Shown here piece after piece: positions 56,366 to 64,000 of a DNA stretch of 64,000 bases. A model generated the notes under the pieces. It had not been told where the DNA came from. It worked only from the letters and a program-made list of their open reading frames with translations, and made no database searches. A program made the position numbers and the translations under genes. The number at the start of each line of letters is the position of its first letter. The stretch's first letter is position 1. The stretch spans positions 62,001 to 126,000 of the forward strand of contig CAVRLX010000033.1 of the NCBI GenBank assembly GCA_963721725.1, in the 5' to 3' direction. Source of the stretch: RI-153 sp963721725. Its GTDB lineage: Bacteria; Chloroflexota; Anaerolineae; Caldilineales; Caldilineaceae.

Positions 56366-58189
56366 CTACCCTTTTTCGACCATAAACTGGCGTTCGTAGA
56401 GCGTGCGATAGACTCCGCCGCGGGCCAGCAGTTCGTCGTGGGTGCCCCGCTCCACAATGCGCCCGGCGCGCACGGCGCAGATCAGATCGGCGCTGCGGAT
56501 GGTGCTGAGGCGGTGGGCAATCACAATCGCCGTGCGCCCCACCAGCAGCCGGTCCAGCGCGTCTTGAATCATGGACTCGGTCACGGTGTCCACACTGGCG
56601 GTGGCTTCGTCCATGATCAAAATGCGCGGGTTGGCGAGCACAGCCCGCGCAATACAGATCAACTGGCGCTGTCCCACCGACAGATTGCTGCCTCCCTCTA
56701 AAATCTCCGTATCATAGCCATTGGGCAGTTTTTCAATAAACTCGTGGGCGTTTGCCATGCGCGCGGCTTCTTCCACCGCTTCGTCGGGAGCGTCGATCTG
56801 GGGAAAACGGATGTTGTCGCGGATGGTTCCTGAAAAGAGGAAAGGATCTTGCGGCACCAACCCCATTTGGGCACGCAACGAGCGCTGGGTAACAGCGCGC
56901 ACGTCAATGTCGTCAATCAGCACGGCCCCGTCGGTGACGTCGTAGAAGCGGGCCACCAAGTTGGCAATTGTGGATTTACCCGCGCCCGTGGGACCAATCA
57001 GCGCGATGGTCTGCCCCGGCTGCATAATGAGGTTAACGTCGCTAAGGACAGGTTCGTCAGGATTATAGGCGAAGTTCACGTCGCGCAGTTCAATTTTGCC
57101 CACAATCGGCGGCATCGGCGCGGCGTCGATTCGATCCGCCACACTGGGCTGTGTTTCTAGCAGCGCCACCACCCGCTCGCCGCCGGCCATGGCCTGCTGC
57201 ATGGTGGTGTAAAGCTGGCTAAGTTCTTGAATAGGCGTGAAGAAGCGCGAGACGTAGGCCAGAAAGGCCACCACCACCCCCAGCGTCAGCGATTGATCCA
57301 GCACCGCCAGCCCGCCAAACCAGAGCACCACAGCGGTGGCGACGGTGGCGAGAAATTCCACCGTGGGCAGGAAGATGAACGAGAGCGTAATCGCATCCAC
57401 GTTGGCATCGCGGTTTTGGGCGTTGAAGCGATCAAAATCGACAAGAACTTTCGCCTCTTGGCTAAAGGCTTGAATCACGCGCATACCGGCGATATTCTCG
57501 GCCAGATCCCCTACCACGGCGGCGATGTGGTTACGCGTAAGGCGAAAGGCGCGCTGGGCATAGTGGGCAAAGATCGTCGTCGCAATCACCATTAACGGCA
57601 GCACGGCAAAGGCATAGAGGGCCAAGCTAGGCGACATTGCCAGCATCACACCGACAATGCCGACAAGAATCAAAGTGTCGCCCACCAACGTCACCAGTCC
57701 TTGCGAGAGGAATTGGTTGATCACCGCTACGTCGTTGATCACACGCGAAATGGTGACGCCGATAATGTGGCGGTCGTGATAGCCCAGCGATAGATCTTGC
57801 AAGTGGCGAAAGAGATCACTGCGCAGGGTTGCCAGCACACGCTGCCCCACCCAGGCCAGCAAATATTGCTCCACCATAGAGGCAAGATAGATCCCGAGAA
57901 ATGAGGCAGCGATGAGCAGCGAGGTGCGCGCCAGCCCGGCGGCGTCGCCGGCCACAATGTCACCGTCAATGGCAATTTTAATCAAATAGGGCGTTGCCAG
58001 TGTGAGGACGGTGGTGATCAACATACTGGCGAAAGCGGCGATCATGCGTCCCCAGTGTGGTTTGAGATAGACCAGCAATTTCAAGAGAACCTGCACGTTA
58101 AAAGGCCGATCTTCCGCCTCTTCGCCAAAGCTGCGCATGGCACTGCGCGGCCCCATGTCCGCACTGCTTGAGCCGATGGAAATACTCAT
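56366..58189 (-). CDS. ABC exporter half-transporter with canonical catalytic site residues
   Basis: 607 residues: six-helix exporter membrane domain (about 30-330) followed by an ATPase domain (about 365-605). Walker A is GPTGAGKSTIANLV, Walker B ILIMDEATASVD with the catalytic Glu, and the H-loop VIAHRLSTIRSAD keeps His. The signature is altered to LSVGQRQL. Together with the upstream half-transporter it forms a heterodimeric multidrug- or lipid-type exporter. Intact. Confidence 0.94.
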   Translation of the reverse strand: MSISIGSSSADMGPRSAMRSFGEEAEDRPFNVQVLLKLLVYLKPHWGRMIAAFASMLITTVLTLATPYLIKIAIDGDIVAGDAAGLARTSLLIAASFLGIYLASMVEQYLLAWVGQRVLATLRSDLFRHLQDLSLGYHDRHIIGVTISRVINDVAVINQFLSQGLVTLVGDTLILVGIVGVMLAMSPSLALYAFAVLPLMVIATTIFAHYAQRAFRLTRNHIAAVVGDLAENIAGMRVIQAFSQEAKVLVDFDRFNAQNRDANVDAITLSFIFLPTVEFLATVATAVVLWFGGLAVLDQSLTLGVVVAFLAYVSRFFTPIQELSQLYTTMQQAMAGGERVVALLETQPSVADRIDAAPMPPIVGKIELRDVNFAYNPDEPVLSDVNLIMQPGQTIALIGPTGAGKSTIANLVARFYDVTDGAVLIDDIDVRAVTQRSLRAQMGLVPQDPFLFSGTIRDNIRFPQIDAPDEAVEEAARMANAHEFIEKLPNGYDTEILEGGSNLSVGQRQLICIARAVLANPRILIMDEATASVDTVTESMIQDALDRLLVGRTAIVIAHRLSTIRSADLICAVRAGRIVERGTHDELLARGGVYRTLYERQFMVEKG

Positions 58190-58260
58190 TGGAAAACTCC
58201 TTTCGTGAAAATGGTGCGTGATGCGTGATTCGTGTTGCGTGTCTCGTTACGCATTACGCA

Positions 58261-60058
58261 TTACCCTTCAATCTCCGGCAACGCTTCCTGGGGCTGCAAC
58301 TGCCGCTGGTAGATCTCGGCGTAGAGCGGCGACGATCTGGAGCAATTCGGTGTGTGTACCGACACTGGCAATCTGCCCATTTTGCAAAATCAGGATCAAA
58401 TCGGCGCGGCGCACGGTGCCAAGCCGCTGGGCAATGATAAAACTGGTGCGCCCTTCCATCAGGTGATCCAGCGCTTTTTGGATCAGCCCCTCGGTGTGGG
58501 TATCGACGCTGGCAGTGGCGTCGTCCAAAATCAGGATACGCGGATCGACGAGCAGGGCGCGGGCAATGGCGATCCGCTGTTTTTGGCCGCCTGAAAGCGT
58601 TGATCCGCTCTCGCCCACCTGTGTGTCATAGCCGTTGGGCATCTGCATAATAAAGTCGTGGGCCTGGGCAGCTTTGGCGGCAGCGATGATCTCCGCTTCG
58701 CTGGCGTCGGGGCGGCCAAAGGCGATGTTCTGACGCACCGAATCCACAAAGAGCAGCGATTCCTGCAAGACCAAGCCGATCTGGCTACGCAACGATTGCA
58801 CGGTGACGGTGCGGATGTCGTGTCCGTCCACGGTAATGCGGCCGGCGGTGGGATCATAAAAGCGCGGGATCAGATTGATGACCGTAGATTTGCCCGATCC
58901 CGTGGGCGCCAAGCAGGGCGATCACTTGGCCGGGTTTGGCCTCAAAGGTGATATTGTCTAGCACGATGTGCCCGTCAAGATAGCCAAAGGTGACGCCCTC
59001 AAAGCGCACATGGCCGCGCACCGATGGCAGAGCTACGGCGTCGGGCGCGTCCACCACGTGGGTTTCGGCGTCCAGCACTTCAAAAATGCGCTCCCCAGCA
59101 GAAGTGGCCTGGGCGATGGCAGGCACAATCGCCCCCAGCCGCCGCACCGGACGTACCAACTGGGCAATGTAGGTGGTAAAGGCCACCAGTTCGCCCAGCG
59201 TCAGGGCATTCTGCATGACTAGCAGCCCGCCATACCAGACAATGCCGACTGTGCTGACGTTGGCAATCAGATCCAGCATGGGCACGTTGATAGCCTGGAG
59301 GCGCGCGCCCAACGCAGCCAGATCAAACCAGTGATCGTTTTGCACATCAAAGCGGTTGATCTCGGCTTCTTCTTGGGCAAAGGCTTTGACCACGCGCGCC
59401 CCGCGCACGTTTTGCTCGATCTGGCCGGTGAGCACGCCAGTCTGGTCCTGTTCCGCGGCGAGATGGGCCGAAAGCGGCGGCCATAGTCAAAGGCACGCCA
59501 GCCCAACAGCGGCATGGGTAACACGGCCAGCAGCGCTAATTGAGGGTTCATCCAAAAGAGAATAATGGCTGTGCCGATTAAGAGGGTAGCCCCTTCGGCA
59601 ATGCGCAACACTGCCCGCCCCGTCAGAAAGCGGATGCGCTCCACATCGCGGATAGCCAGCGCCAATAACTGGCCGCTTTCGGTGCTGTCGTGATAGGCAA
59701 ACGAGAGATAGGCCAGTTTGTGGTGAATGGCATTGCGCAGATCATAGGCCACGCCCTGGGAGATCACCTCACTCCACCGCCCCTGCACAAAGGTCATGAG
59801 GCTCTTGATGGCAGTCAAGCCCATTAACAGACCGATGGAGCGAGCCAGCAGCGAGACGTTGCGCTGCTCGATGCCCTGATCGACAATCCAGCGGATGAAC
59901 TGGGGGGTGATCAAGGTGGCGGCGGTAATCAATAACAGAAGCACATACGAGCCGACTGTGCGCTTCCAATAAGGTCTCAAAAACCGATAGCAGCGCCATA
60001 GAATGGTGGAGGCGTTCTGTTGGCGCAGGGACAAGGGGCGAATGGTATGGGCAGACAT
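58261..60058 (-). CDS. ABC exporter half-transporter with degenerate ATP site (frameshifted)
   Basis: About 599 residues: membrane domain starting MSAHTIRPLSLRQQNASTILWRCYRFLRPYWKRTVGSYVL and ATPase domain with Walker A LMAPTGSGKSTVINLI, normal signature LSGGQKQRIAIARALL, but Walker B ILILDDATASVD (Asp for the catalytic Glu) and IIAQRLGTVRRAD (Gln for the H-loop His). This is the degenerate subunit of a heterodimeric exporter; the canonical partner follows 71 bp downstream. Frame changes near 59,470, 58,905 and 58,325; corrected, the end reads LYAEIYQRQLQPQEALPEIEG. ATG at 60064 is an alternative start (both follow GGAGGAAGA). Confidence 0.88.
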
Positions 60059-60202
60059 GGGCATTCTTCCTCCAGGGCCAAATGGGGACATAAACCGTTT
60101 TAGTAGACATAGAGTAGCAGGGGTTGGCGCAGATGGAAAGTAGAATTGATCCGGGTGGGGAACGTAGGGATCTCCCTGCCATCGGATAGGGGAGACCCCC
60201 CG

Positions 60203-60231
60203 TTGAGTTGGCGGAGATTTCGGCATATGAT
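60203..60231 (+). promoter_or_regulatory. Promoter of the predicted non-coding RNA gene
   Basis: TTGAGT (60203-60208), an exact 17-bp spacer and TATGAT (60226-60231). The predicted start of transcription is about 60238, just before the closing stem of the RNA. It faces away from the ABC exporter. Confidence 0.65.
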
Positions 60232-60237
60232 GTGTCT

Positions 60238-60477
60238 ATCAAACAGGTACACACCGCTGTGTGATGAGGATCAACATCGTTGCCATCATCGTTGGGTCAT
60301 GGACCCCTGAGGAGCTACTAGACTATCCGTCAGGTACGGTAGTCCGGGGCGGCTGAAGTGCTCGCATAGTTCGACACCATTGGCTGTTTGCGTTCCTCCA
60401 TCGTCATCGACACAAGGCTGTGTACCCAAAGCAAACTACCCCCGCTCGGCTTCCCCCGGCCAGCGGGGTTTTTTGTT
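60238..60477 (+). ncRNA. Predicted non-coding RNA with 6S-like closing stem
   Basis: No ORF is credible here, yet the stretch has a promoter at one end and an intrinsic terminator at the other. GGTACACACC, TGTGT and GATGA (60246-60266 region) pair in order with the 3' segments TCATC, ACACA, GG and TGTGTACC (60404-60426): about 20 bp of interrupted stem enclosing 140 nt. Inside, GACTA-CCGT pairs with ACGG-TAGTC (about 60324-60353) as an apical hairpin. A long interrupted closing stem, central open region and apical stem over about 180 nt is the 6S RNA design. The assignment as 6S is tentative; the RNA gene itself is better supported. Confidence 0.5.
60438..60477 (+). terminator. Terminator of the predicted RNA
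   Basis: CCCCGCTCGGC pairs with GGCCAGCGGGG followed by TTTTTT, directly downstream of the structured segment. Confidence 0.8.
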
Positions 60478-60486
60478 GTAAGCAGA

Positions 60487-60515
60487 TTGACCATTTCTTA
60501 ATTCTTCTGTACTAT
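60487..60515 (+). promoter_or_regulatory. Promoter of the collagen-like gene
   Basis: TTGACC (60487-60492), a 17-bp spacer and TACTAT (60510-60515), immediately after the RNA terminator. The leader to the start at 60674 is about 150 nt and AT-rich. Confidence 0.6.
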
Positions 60516-60673
60516 CTATTGCAGCACTAGAATTGTTATAAAATCCATATCCGTGGTTCAGTTTTTGCCTATCTGCTCCCTCCCCCCTGGTTCAGAGCCA
60601 AATAGATGGATCTATTGCGCGCCCAATTCGCCCACTCTTCTCATTCACTGATGACGTACTCAAGGAGCCAGCT

Positions 60674-62203
60674 ATGCACCGAATTTTTTCGCTGAAATGG
60701 GGAACGCGGGTTGCACCCCATCTTTGGCCCTACCAACGGCTGTTGATCTTCGCCGTGCTTGCCCTCGCCGGAGCCGCAGCCCTGGCGCTAACATTTACCA
60801 TGCCCAGCAGCGCCGCCGAGACAGAGGCAGACGCCGTCCCGTTAACATTGCGCATCCCCGCCAATACAACGATTGAGTTGACGGTCAACGGCCATTGTAT
60901 GAACCGCGGCATTGCCTTCCCCGGCGCAACATTGGAACCGGTGGGGCTGGCACCTGATGCTGTGCGCGTGGCGATTGCCTATAGCGTAGGGCGAAATTAT
61001 CTGGTCTCCAACCAATATGATGTACAACTTGCCATCTGGTCGCTGCTGGGGGATGCTGAGCCAAACGACAGCAGCGCGCTGGTTCCCGGCATTGTGGACT
61101 ACACGGCAGACGGTGCAACGCCCACGGATCTGGCGCTGACCACGCCTTCGCTGATTGAAGCGGTGGAAGCGGGCACGATCTCGGCCCAGGTGACAAACTT
61201 TCGCAACCTGACCACGCCTCCCTATTTTGGTGTGGGCACACTGGTGATCACCAATCTCACCGATCAGGCGCAAGATCTGCACATTCCTTATGGCGTGCAA
61301 TTTTCTGACCCCAACAACGAAAATGTCCAAGACATGGCGATCTTCCCGGCGGGCCAGTCAGTGAGCGCTATGCAACGCAGCGCCAGTGGACCGCCCGTGG
61401 TCATTGGCACTGAAGGACCGCAAGGGATTCAGGGCGAAACTGGTCCTGCCGGTCCGCAAGGAGCCACGGGCGCGCAGGGTCCAAAGGGCGACAAGGGCGA
61501 TACCGGAACGCAAGGAGAAACCGGTCCCCAAGGCGCAGCCGGGCCGCAGGGTAATACTGGTTCACAAGGGCCAAAGGGCGACACTGGCGATACGGGACCT
61601 GCCGGAGCCGAAGGTCCACAAGGAGTTGCCGGTCCCCAAGGGCCAAAAGGGGATAAGGGCGACACTGGCGATACGGGTCCTGCGGGCGCACAAGGGGCAG
61701 CCGGTCCGCAAGGGCCAAAAGGCGATACAGGCGATGATGGGGCAGCCGGTCCACAAGGACCCAAGGGTGACACTGGTCCACAAGGGCCAGAAGGTCCGCA
61801 AGGCGAACCCGGTCTGGCCTGTTGGGACACGAATATGGATGGCGTGGCCGATGCTGATGAGGACATTAACAGCGACGGTAAACACAACATTTTTGACTGC
61901 CTGCCTGAGGATCTGCAAACTCAGGTGGCGGCACGCATGAAGCGCAATCTCAATCGGATCAGTGCGGAGAGCGCCAACGATGCCACGCCGTCTAAGACGG
62001 TGAAAGCGATCTGCCCCGATGGCTCCGTGGTAATTGCTGGCGGGCATGCAGTCGAGAGCGTCGCGTCTGATTGGGCCATTAACGTAGCGGCAAGCTACCC
62101 CATTGATGACACCACGTGGCAAGTACGGGCCGTAGCGTCGCCATTGGTGCGCGAGGCGTGGACCGTGACCGCCTGGGCACTTTGCGAAGTGCAGTCGGAG
62201 TAG
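60674..62203 (+). CDS. Secreted collagen-like protein with calcium-binding stalk
   Basis: 509 residues. A signal peptide or membrane anchor occupies about 20-48 (LLIFAVLALAGAAALALT...SSAAET). Residues 55-240 form a beta-rich domain with a possible Cys at 75. Residues 245-380 are about 45 uninterrupted Gly-x-y triplets (GPQGPKGDKGDTGDTGPAG type), able to form a triple helix without hydroxyproline. Then a Cys-bounded segment (C383-C409) with two Ca-loop-like motifs, DTNMDGVAD and DINSDGKHNIFD. The last 90 residues (SKTVKAICPDGSVVIAGGHAVES...ALCEV) are a small domain of unknown fold. Probably exposed at the cell surface. Confidence 0.87.
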   Translation: MHRIFSLKWGTRVAPHLWPYQRLLIFAVLALAGAAALALTFTMPSSAAETEADAVPLTLRIPANTTIELTVNGHCMNRGIAFPGATLEPVGLAPDAVRVAIAYSVGRNYLVSNQYDVQLAIWSLLGDAEPNDSSALVPGIVDYTADGATPTDLALTTPSLIEAVEAGTISAQVTNFRNLTTPPYFGVGTLVITNLTDQAQDLHIPYGVQFSDPNNENVQDMAIFPAGQSVSAMQRSASGPPVVIGTEGPQGIQGETGPAGPQGATGAQGPKGDKGDTGTQGETGPQGAAGPQGNTGSQGPKGDTGDTGPAGAEGPQGVAGPQGPKGDKGDTGDTGPAGAQGAAGPQGPKGDTGDDGAAGPQGPKGDTGPQGPEGPQGEPGLACWDTNMDGVADADEDINSDGKHNIFDCLPEDLQTQVAARMKRNLNRISAESANDATPSKTVKAICPDGSVVIAGGHAVESVASDWAINVAASYPIDDTTWQVRAVASPLVREAWTVTAWALCEVQSE

Positions 62204-62229
62204 AGCTACCGCCAATTACATTGGTTTCC

Positions 62230-62272
62230 ACAGCGGACCTGGGCCACCCTTGCCAGGTCCGCTGTTCTTTTT
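62230..62272 (+). terminator. Intrinsic terminator after the collagen-like gene
   Basis: A perfect 13-bp stem (62230-62242, ACAGCGGACCTGG, with 62253-62265), 10-nt loop and TTCTTTTT tail. Confidence 0.88.
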
Positions 62273-62315
62273 GGAGGAGACCGTCGTCTGCCATCGCCCA
62301 TAAAAGGAGAGCGCT

Positions 62316-62459
62316 ATGCCCTATCGGTACGCTGAAATGACCTGGCCCGAATGTCGTCTCTCAAAAATTTTGCTCATCTTAATGGGTGGAGGACATGCTC
62401 CTTTCAGATCTTACAATCACCATAGTTCGATGAAGAAACGTATTCAAAGCCGCAAATAA
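62316..62459 (+). pseudogene. Possible creatininase-family N-terminal remnant
   Basis: A 47-codon frame with a strong ribosome-binding site (AAAAGGAGAGCGCT) opens MPYRYAEMTWPE, the usual start of creatininase-family amidohydrolases, but the rest is unlike the family and soon ends. Likely the stub left by a deletion or insertion. The short motif could also be a coincidence. Confidence 0.35.
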
Positions 62460-62550
62460 GCAGATGTCTGTCTGTGTTAGCATTGCTTGCTCCCATTTCT
62501 CCGTGATACACTGCTTCGTGTGATAAACATAGAATTTTGGAGAGAGCACA

Positions 62551-62796
62551 ATGGAAATACAAACAATTACTCTGTCCCTTCCCAAAGAAATCCTGGCAAA
62601 GATCAAAAGGATTGCCGTGCAGCGCCAGACTTCTGTATCTGGATTGTTGGAGAACGAACTTGAGAAGTTGGTTCAACAAGACGAGGCCTATGCAAATGCC
62701 CGACAGCGCCATCTGGAGTGGCTGACCAAGGGTGCAGACTTAGGTACCAACGGCTACATCCAAACCACACGAGACAAGCTACATGAGCGATCGTAG
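62551..62796 (+). CDS. Ribbon-helix-helix-like antitoxin
   Basis: 81 residues. The start MEIQTITLSLPKEILAKIKRIAVQRQTSVSGLLENELEKLVQQD is a typical ribbon-helix-helix (DUF6364-like) DNA-binding segment; the C-terminal half should wrap the toxin. It overlaps the PIN gene by 14 bp. The start follows GGAGAGAGCACA. Confidence 0.8.
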   Translation: MEIQTITLSLPKEILAKIKRIAVQRQTSVSGLLENELEKLVQQDEAYANARQRHLEWLTKGADLGTNGYIQTTRDKLHERS

Positions 62797-63075
62797 CGGT
62801 GCTCAATTTGTCGATACGAATATCCTTATTTATGCCCATGATCGTTCGGCAGGCACCAAGCATCTGCAAGCCCAACAGTTGCTGAAAGATCTATGGGAAC
62901 GCGCCAGGGCTGTTTGAGCATCCAGGTAATGCAGGAATTCTACGTGAACGTTACCCGCAAAGTGGCTCACCCTCTATCTGCCGAGATAGCAGCGGCATTC
63001 TCACAGATCTATCAGTATGGGATGTTCATCGCCCTGACGTTCAGGATATTTTGAAGCGATTGTGCCGGGACGCAC
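62783..63075 (+). pseudogene. Truncated PIN-domain VapC-like toxin
   Basis: MSDRSGAQFVDTNILIYAHDRSAGTKHLQAQQLLKDLWERARA opens a PIN domain, but the frame breaks near 62,915; SIQVMQEFYVNVTRKVAHPLSAEI (with the conserved Glu) follows in another frame and then LTDLSVWDVHRPDVQDILKRL in a third. The C-terminal third with the last active-site Asp residues is missing. The toxin is therefore probably inactive, while its antitoxin remains intact. Confidence 0.7.
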
Positions 63076-63175
63076 TCCTTTTCAGAAAGTGTAACGCTTA
63101 CCCTCTTGCTCCCCAGGACACTCAACTAATTCCCCTCCCGCTCTCCCCAAAAATTGTGCCTTCACCCTCGAAAAC

Positions 63176-63184
63176 TGGTATAGT
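63176..63184 (+). promoter_or_regulatory. Extended -10 promoter of acnA
   Basis: TGGTATAGT (63176-63184) matches TG-n-TATAAT well; only a weak -35 (TTGTGC) lies upstream at non-ideal spacing. About 100 nt of leader to the acnA start. Confidence 0.45.
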
Positions 63185-63292
63185 ACAAAACATACGTCCT
63201 CGACGAAACCCAAAATCCTCTCAGACAACGCACGATGGCTGTGCGCTTGTGGACCTACATTTGAAACCGTTTTGACCAGAAAGGTTGCAGAC

Positions 63293-64000
63293 ATGGCAAG
63301 ACAAGATTATTTCAACGCACGGGAGACGCTCCAGACCGACAGCGGCCCGGTCACCATCTATCGGCTCGACGCGCTGGAAAAAGCTGGCGTGGCCCCGGTA
63401 AGCAAGTTGCCGTTTTCAATGAAAGTGATGCTCGAGGCGGCACTGCGCCAGGCCGATGGCTTCGAGATCACCAAAGAAGCCGTGGAGACCATCGCCAACT
63501 GGAACCCGGCGGGCAACCCCGACTCGGAGATCCCGTACAAAGCGGCGCGTGTGATCTTGCAAGATTTTACTGGCGTGCCCTCGGTGGTGGATCTGGCGGC
63601 GCTGCGTTCGGCCATGAAGGCCATGGGCGGCGATCCCAAGAAGATTAACCCGCTGGTTCCGGTGGATCTGGTCATCGATCACAGCGTGCAGGTGGATCGC
63701 TTTGGCAGTGTGATGGCGCTTTTATACAACGCCGAACGCGAATTTGAGCGCAATCGTGAACGCTATGAGTTTCTTAAATGGGGCCAGGAATCGTTTGACA
63801 ACTTCCGTGTTGTGCCGCCCGCCACAGGCATTGTGCATCAGGTCAATCTGGAATATCTGGCCAAGGTGGTGCAGACGTCTGGCAGTAACGGCGACAAAGA
63901 TAGCCTATCCCGATTCGCTGGTGGGCACCGACAGCCACACAACGATGATCAACGGTTTGGGCGTGCTGGGCTGGGGCGTGGGCGGCATCGAGGCCGAAGC
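63293..64000 (+). CDS. acnA: Aconitate hydratase A, N-terminal part (one frameshift, cut by window edge)
   Basis: Interconverts citrate and isocitrate. ATG at 63293 follows GAAAGGTTGCAGAC and gives MARQDYFNARETLQTDSGPVTIYRLDALEKAGVA. Then RVILQDFTGVPSVVDLAALRSAMKAMGGDPKKINPLVPVDLVIDHSVQVD, YEFLKWGQESFDNFRVVPPATGIVHQVNLEYL and, after a single-base break near 63,900, AYPDSLVGTDSHTTMINGLGVLGWGVGGIEAEA: the classical aconitase A active-site sequence. The 4Fe-4S cysteines would lie beyond the right edge. Confidence 0.95.
   Translation, partial: MARQDYFNARETLQTDSGPVTIYRLDALEKAGVAPVSKLPFSMKVMLEAALRQADGFEITKEAVETIANWNPAGNPDSEIPYKAARVILQDFTGVPSVVDLAALRSAMKAMGGDPKKINPLVPVDLVIDHSVQVDRFGSVMALLYNAEREFERNRERYEFLKWGQESFDNFRVVPPATGIVHQVNLEYLAKVVQTSGSNGDKDSLSRFAGGHRQPHNDDQRFGRAGLGRGRHRGRS

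Noticed and set aside
60360..60385. GTTCGAC near a stem as a possible tRNA T-arm
   Set aside because: No acceptor, D or anticodon arms in the right places; it is part of the predicted 6S-like RNA.
60730..61330. Minus-strand open frames within the collagen-like gene
   Set aside because: Shadow frames produced by GC-rich codon structure; the plus-strand protein has a signal peptide, domains and a clear start.
61406..61813. Short GC-rich direct repeats
   Set aside because: They are the Gly-x-y codons of the collagen-like gene.
1..64000. tRNA or rRNA genes
   Set aside because: No cloverleaf with a T-loop consensus or rRNA stretch was found by eye in intergenic regions; short ones could still be missed.

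Overview
The window looks like a chromosomal segment of a Chloroflexota bacterium, probably close to the Caldilineales/Anaerolineae. This is an inference from the gene mix (several sugar-acid enzymes, family-5 and amino-acid ABC importers, a giant cyclic beta-glucan synthase, many small toxin-antitoxin loci, PhyH and creatininase-type genes) and from the GC-rich coding style; there is no rRNA marker. No tRNA, rRNA or CRISPR array was found. About twenty genes are broken by single-base indels although both halves are well conserved, and the net length change is +1 in most of them. I read these as mostly assembly errors of insertion type and annotate each as one CDS, naming the break.

Layout. 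0-3.3 kb: central carbon genes (end of sucD, aceB) with a NarL-type regulator and ChaB. 3.3-12.8 kb: mostly minus-strand catabolic genes (DinB-like, sulfatase, sugar isomerase-like TIM barrel, D-2-hydroxyacid dehydrogenase, SMP-30-like propeller, Ldh-family dehydrogenase, mannonate dehydratase, enolase-superfamily enzyme), which suggests use of sulfated or acidic sugars; an AT-rich membrane protein sits among them. 12.8-18.8 kb: a PIN toxin-antitoxin pair, a dpp-like importer without ATPases, GNAT, PfkB kinase. 18.9-25.1 kb: a promoter-operator and a co-directional operon (binding protein, M20 hydrolase, DDAH-like enzyme, permease, ATPase, small ORF, PhyH) that reads as import and breakdown of a modified arginine-like compound. 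25.2-27.9 kb: hicAB, a zinc-type dehydrogenase and an APH-type kinase.

28-41.6 kb is a signalling and stress block: a histidine kinase/response regulator pair faces a minus-strand chain of two universal stress proteins, ndvB (8.7 kb) and a single-domain response regulator whose ends overlap, followed by tiny lysine- or arginine-rich proteins, a LEA-like 11-mer repeat protein and a GlsB-type membrane protein. 42-53.3 kb: a PotA-like ATPase, two more toxin-antitoxin loci, a FAH/epimerase operon, an S10 peptidase, DUF4058, an SDR, oligoendopeptidase F and a second enolase-superfamily enzyme. 53.4-56.3 kb is an AT-richer foreign-looking island: three palindromes phased at 41 bp, an MFS transporter, an attC-like hairpin and a decayed CHAT protease. 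56.4-60.1 kb: a heterodimeric ABC exporter with asymmetric ATP sites. 60.2-64 kb: a predicted independent non-coding RNA gene with 6S-like closing stem, a secreted collagen-like protein, decayed gene remnants and the start of acnA.

Intergenic spaces hold at least three families of recurrent short inverted or tandem repeats, several placed as terminators or attenuators.
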